A stretch of DNA of 9,264 nucleotides from assembly GCA_903856555.1 (NCBI GenBank), contig CAIOCC010000213.1, positions 1-9,264 of the forward strand. Direction: 5' to 3'. Below, one piece after another: positions 7,445 through 9,264 of this stretch; the stretch's first letter is position 1, and every line of letters begins with the position of its first letter. A model generated the notes under the pieces. It had not been told where the DNA came from and ran no database searches. It saw nothing but the letters and a program-made list of their open reading frames with translations. The position numbers and the translations under genes were made by a program. The DNA comes from an uncultured Bacteroidota bacterium (lineage in GTDB: Bacteria > Bacteroidota > Bacteroidia > UBA7662).

Positions 7445-8405
7445 GCGGATGAAATCTCTGAACCACCTCCCGCAGATAATCCCGGCTCAGATGGGTGTAA
7501 ATCTCGGTGGTGAGTATGGAGCGATGTCCTAACATTTCTTGAACGGCCCTTAGGTCCGCACCGGCTTCGACCATATGGGTCGCAAAGGCATGCCGAAAGG
7601 CATGGGGTCCGACCACCTTGGTGAGGCCGCAGAGGGCCGATTGTTTTTTGACCAACAAAAAAACCACCATGCGGGTCAAAGGACGTCCGTTGCGACTGAG
7701 AAAGACGTAGCCTTCCCCATCGCGGGCGGTGCGTTGCTCGGCATCGGCCCAACGGAGGTAGAGGCGAAGGCTTTGGGTGGCCTCCGAACCCAAGGGCACC
7801 AAGCGTTCACGGTTCCCTTTGCCCCGCACCCTGACCAATCCCAGGTCCAACATCAAATCGGCCCTCTGAAGGCCCACCACTTCGCTAACCCTCAAACCGC
7901 AAGCATACATCAACTCCAGCATGCAACGATCGCGTTGCCCCGAAGGCAAGGACAGGTCCACCCGTTGAATCATTTCTTGAACTTCGTTGATGCTTAGGAC
8001 CGTTGGTAGCTTGCGGGAGAGTCGAGGCAATTCAAGCAAGGCGGCGGGTTGATGAAGGGCGCTCCCTTCCTGCTCAAGGTAACCAAAAAATGATTTAACA
8101 GCCGAAAGCATGCGTGCCTGCGATACCGCCTGCAGACCCAATTCGGTCAAACCGGCCAACCATTCCCTTAACATGGCTTTGGTCACCGCGGTCGGATCCC
8201 CGGCTTCCGCACCATAAACCCCTTGGAGCCAAACGGCCAATTGATAGATATCCCGCAGGTAGGCCTCGAGCGTTAACGGTGCCAAGGACTTCTCCAGGCC
8301 CAACCAGGCTCGGTAACCTTTGAGCTGCAGCGACCACAAAGGGCCCAGTTCGACCCACCGTCGATCCTGGCGTTGCATAAATCCGGACGAAAGACCCCTT
8401 TTCAT
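7413..8405 (-). CDS. xerD: Site-specific tyrosine recombinase, XerC/XerD type
   Basis: This is a Xer recombinase, by family knowledge acting at the dif site with FtsK to resolve chromosome dimers. The 330-residue protein has an N-terminal SAM-like core-binding domain (about 25-110; LTLEAYLRDIYQLAVWL and a helix ending SAVKSFFGYLEQEG) and a catalytic domain (about 130-315). All six active-site residues are visible: Arg162 (CGLRVSE), Lys186 (VRGKGNRER), His258 and Arg261 (GPHAFRHAFATH), His284 (MLGHRSI) and nucleophile Tyr293 (EIYTHL). The ADLRAVQEMLGHRSILTTEIYTH block is closer to XerD than to phage integrases. XerC versus XerD cannot be settled here; the symbol follows the match and the neighbouring aroQ, a pairing I recall from other Bacteroidota. 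The protein is about 20-30 residues longer than usual, and Met10 is an alternative start. The 3' end overlaps valS by 32 bp. Confidence 0.92.
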   Translation of the reverse strand: MKRGLSSGFMQRQDRRWVELGPLWSLQLKGYRAWLGLEKSLAPLTLEAYLRDIYQLAVWLQGVYGAEAGDPTAVTKAMLREWLAGLTELGLQAVSQARMLSAVKSFFGYLEQEGSALHQPAALLELPRLSRKLPTVLSINEVQEMIQRVDLSLPSGQRDRCMLELMYACGLRVSEVVGLQRADLMLDLGLVRVRGKGNRERLVPLGSEATQSLRLYLRWADAEQRTARDGEGYVFLSRNGRPLTRMVVFLLVKKQSALCGLTKVVGPHAFRHAFATHMVEAGADLRAVQEMLGHRSILTTEIYTHLSRDYLREVVQRFHPLSGAARSKSR

Positions 8406-8408
8406 CGT

Positions 8409-8432
8409 CTACCTTTGAACCTATGAAGGTAG
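8409..8432. repeat. Inverted repeat between xerD and aroQ
   Basis: Arms CTACCTT (8409-8415) and AAGGTAG (8426-8432) are perfect 7-bp complements around a 10-nt centre that includes the aroQ ATG. The left arm overlaps a candidate -10 box for aroQ. Read on the other strand, the left arm supplies AAGG 10 nt before the recombinase ATG, a possible ribosome binding site. It may be a shared operator, an mRNA hairpin masking the aroQ start, or chance. Confidence 0.4.
8410..8417 (+). promoter_or_regulatory. Putative -10 (TAnnTTTG) box for aroQ
   Basis: TACCTTTG is an exact match to the Bacteroidota -10 consensus and identical to the box before tRNA-Leu. It ends 5 nt before the aroQ ATG, so transcription would begin at or very near the start codon, giving an effectively leaderless mRNA. 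No clear -33 TTG lies at the right distance upstream, within the 5' end of the recombinase gene. Confidence 0.4.
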
Positions 8433-8887
8433 TCCACGCATGGATTCTGAACGGTCCCAACCTCAACCTTTTGGGGGTACGTGAGCCGGACATCTACGGG
8501 ACCCAAACCATGGACCAAATCCTGGATCAGATTCGCTTGGAGTACCCTTTGGACCGCTTGGATTATTTTCAAACCAATCACGAAGGCGAACTTATCCAAA
8601 AAATTCAGGAATGGGTACCCTTGCCATCGACGGCTTCGGATGTGGACCTGCCAGACTTTGTCCTCTTGAATGCCGGGGGTTGGACCCATACCTCGGTGGC
8701 CTTGGCCGATGCTGTTGCGATGCTGCGCATTCCTGTTTTCGAAGTCCATCTGAGCCATCCGGCCTCCAGAGAATCATTTCGGGGAACTTCCCCCCTCTCG
8801 GTTTATTGCAAAGGAACGGTCAGCGGCTTTGGCCCCGAGTCCTACCGTGTTGCCTACGCCGGCGCCCGTTCGCGTTGCCTCTCTTGA
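8423..8887 (+). CDS. aroQ: Type II 3-dehydroquinate dehydratase
   Basis: This cytoplasmic enzyme makes the third step of the shikimate pathway, trans-dehydrating 3-dehydroquinate to 3-dehydroshikimate, toward aromatic amino acids. Its 154 residues fit the usual 140-155 of the small dodecameric type II family. The opening WILNGPNLNLLGVREPDIYG (7-26) is diagnostic and holds the catalytic Tyr25 and the lid Arg20. Next come QTNHEGELI (50-58), LLNAGGWTHTSVAL (81-94) with substrate-binding Asn83 and His89, and FEVHLSHPASRESFRG (106-121) with Glu107, the general acid His109 and Arg120. GTVSGFGPESYRVA (131-144) closes the fold. The common SN(P/V) motif after the catalytic His reads SHP here, a single Asn-to-His change; the catalytic set is otherwise intact. 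The gene starts 17 bp from the divergent recombinase and ends 11 bp from a convergent gene. Confidence 0.97.
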   Translation: MKVVHAWILNGPNLNLLGVREPDIYGTQTMDQILDQIRLEYPLDRLDYFQTNHEGELIQKIQEWVPLPSTASDVDLPDFVLLNAGGWTHTSVALADAVAMLRIPVFEVHLSHPASRESFRGTSPLSVYCKGTVSGFGPESYRVAYAGARSRCLS

Positions 8888-8898
8888 GACCCCTGCGG

Positions 8899-9264
8899 TC
8901 ACCCCTGATCGTCTTGAGTTCCTGGAGCTCCTTGAGTTGTTAGACCGCCATTGACCAAAAGCAGGTCAGCGAAGCCCCGTAATCGTGCCGCCATTCGGCG
9001 CTTGCCCTCTTTGCTCAAGCCAGGATAGGTCCAGACAGACCCTGACCATACCCCTTCCAGCTCGGCCATACGGGGCCGGGGCCAAGGGCTGTTCTGCCGC
9101 AATCGGTAAATCGTAGGCAAGGCCGCATAAAACGCCGCATGGGCCCGCAGAATGGCCCAGGTATGACGCGGTTCTTTTTTCATAACAAAATACACGACAG
9201 CCACCCCGTCCAATACAAGTCGGGCGAAAATTTTGGGGATGCATTCCGAGGCGTGGAGGTTTTG
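8899..9264 (-). CDS. Probable family 2 glycosyltransferase, C-terminal part (5' end outside window)
   Basis: The frame stays open from the TGA at 8899-8901 through the right edge, giving 121 visible residues of a longer protein. A TTG at 9211-9213 is in frame but is probably an internal Leu codon. The start reads QNLHASECIPKIFARLVLDG, continuing VAVVYFVMKKEPRHTWAIL and RAHAAFYAALPTIYRLRQ. This matches, from memory, the tail of Bacteroidota family 2 glycosyltransferases: an NNL-containing segment, a hydrophobic R-L-x-L-D-G-x-A helix and then an x-P-x-H-x-x-A-x-x-x-A-H-x-A-F helix before a basic end. The nucleotide-sugar binding and DxD parts are upstream and cannot be seen, so donor and acceptor are unknown. 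The last 30 or so residues are low in similarity and rich in Gly, Thr and Gln. It converges with aroQ across an 11-bp gap. Confidence 0.72.
   Translation of the reverse strand, partial: QNLHASECIPKIFARLVLDGVAVVYFVMKKEPRHTWAILRAHAAFYAALPTIYRLRQNSPWPRPRMAELEGVWSGSVWTYPGLSKEGKRRMAARLRGFADLLLVNGGLTTQGAPGTQDDQG

Noticed and set aside
7433..7448. Short GC stem (CCGCT/AGCGG) around the valS stop as a terminator
   Set aside because: The stem is only 4-5 bp, alternative pairings compete, and no T-run follows on either strand.
7413..8405. The tyrosine recombinase as an integrase of a mobile element
   Set aside because: It has Xer-like motifs, sits between housekeeping genes (valS and aroQ), and no attachment-site repeats, cargo genes or disrupted tRNA are visible. 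The tRNA-Leu in the window is intact and about 6 kb away.
8665..8706. NAGGWTHTS in AroQ, where many homologues have NPGAYTHTS
   Set aside because: The Ala-Gly-Gly version also occurs in characterised enzymes such as that of Mycobacterium tuberculosis, as I recall it, so it is normal variation.
8888..8900. GACC/GGTC hairpin between aroQ and the glycosyltransferase gene
   Set aside because: A 4-bp stem with no T-tract is too weak to call a terminator.
8913..8948. CTTGAGTT repeated 18 bp apart at the end of the glycosyltransferase gene
   Set aside because: Only eight bases repeat exactly and the rest of the unit matches poorly. It fits a low-complexity C-terminal tail rather than a functional repeat.

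Overview
The window most likely comes from a member of the Bacteroidota. The protein at the left edge ends in a type A sorting domain of the type IX secretion system (T9SS), which is restricted to this phylum and its relatives. Three start regions carry the TAnnTTTG box that is the typical Bacteroidota -10 element. Shine-Dalgarno sequences are weak or absent, and two genes use TTG or GTG starts. The base composition is moderately GC-rich by eye, so this is not a low-GC Flavobacterium-like genome. I cannot name a genus.

Layout from left to right: (1) the 3' part of a secreted T9SS cargo protein (+), closed by a 10-bp hairpin; (2) a tRNA-Leu(GAG) gene (-); (3) a two-gene minus-strand unit in which a seven-heme cytochrome c/TPR protein (2684-4696) is followed, with a TTGA stop/start overlap, by the peptidoglycan endolytic transglycosylase MltG (1674-2687); (4) a 66-bp divergent gap and then valS (+, 4763-7444), valyl-tRNA synthetase; (5) a XerC/XerD-type tyrosine recombinase (-, 7413-8405) whose 3' end overlaps valS by 32 bp; (6) only 17 bp further on, divergently, aroQ (+, 8423-8887), type II 3-dehydroquinate dehydratase; (7) a convergent minus-strand gene at the right edge that reads as the C-terminal part of a family 2 glycosyltransferase and runs out of the window.

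The region is densely packed. No stretch over 100 bases lacks a gene, and I see no insertion sequence, CRISPR array or prophage. Most genes are housekeeping: tRNA charging, shikimate pathway, chromosome dimer resolution and cell-wall synthesis. The least ordinary element is the heptaheme TPR lipoprotein-like gene coupled to mltG. The regulatory architecture is also worth a look: TAnnTTTG boxes sit so close to valS, aroQ and the tRNA that valS and aroQ would have very short or no 5' leaders, and inverted repeats overlap two of the boxes. I found no clear evidence of a wholly new multi-gene system.
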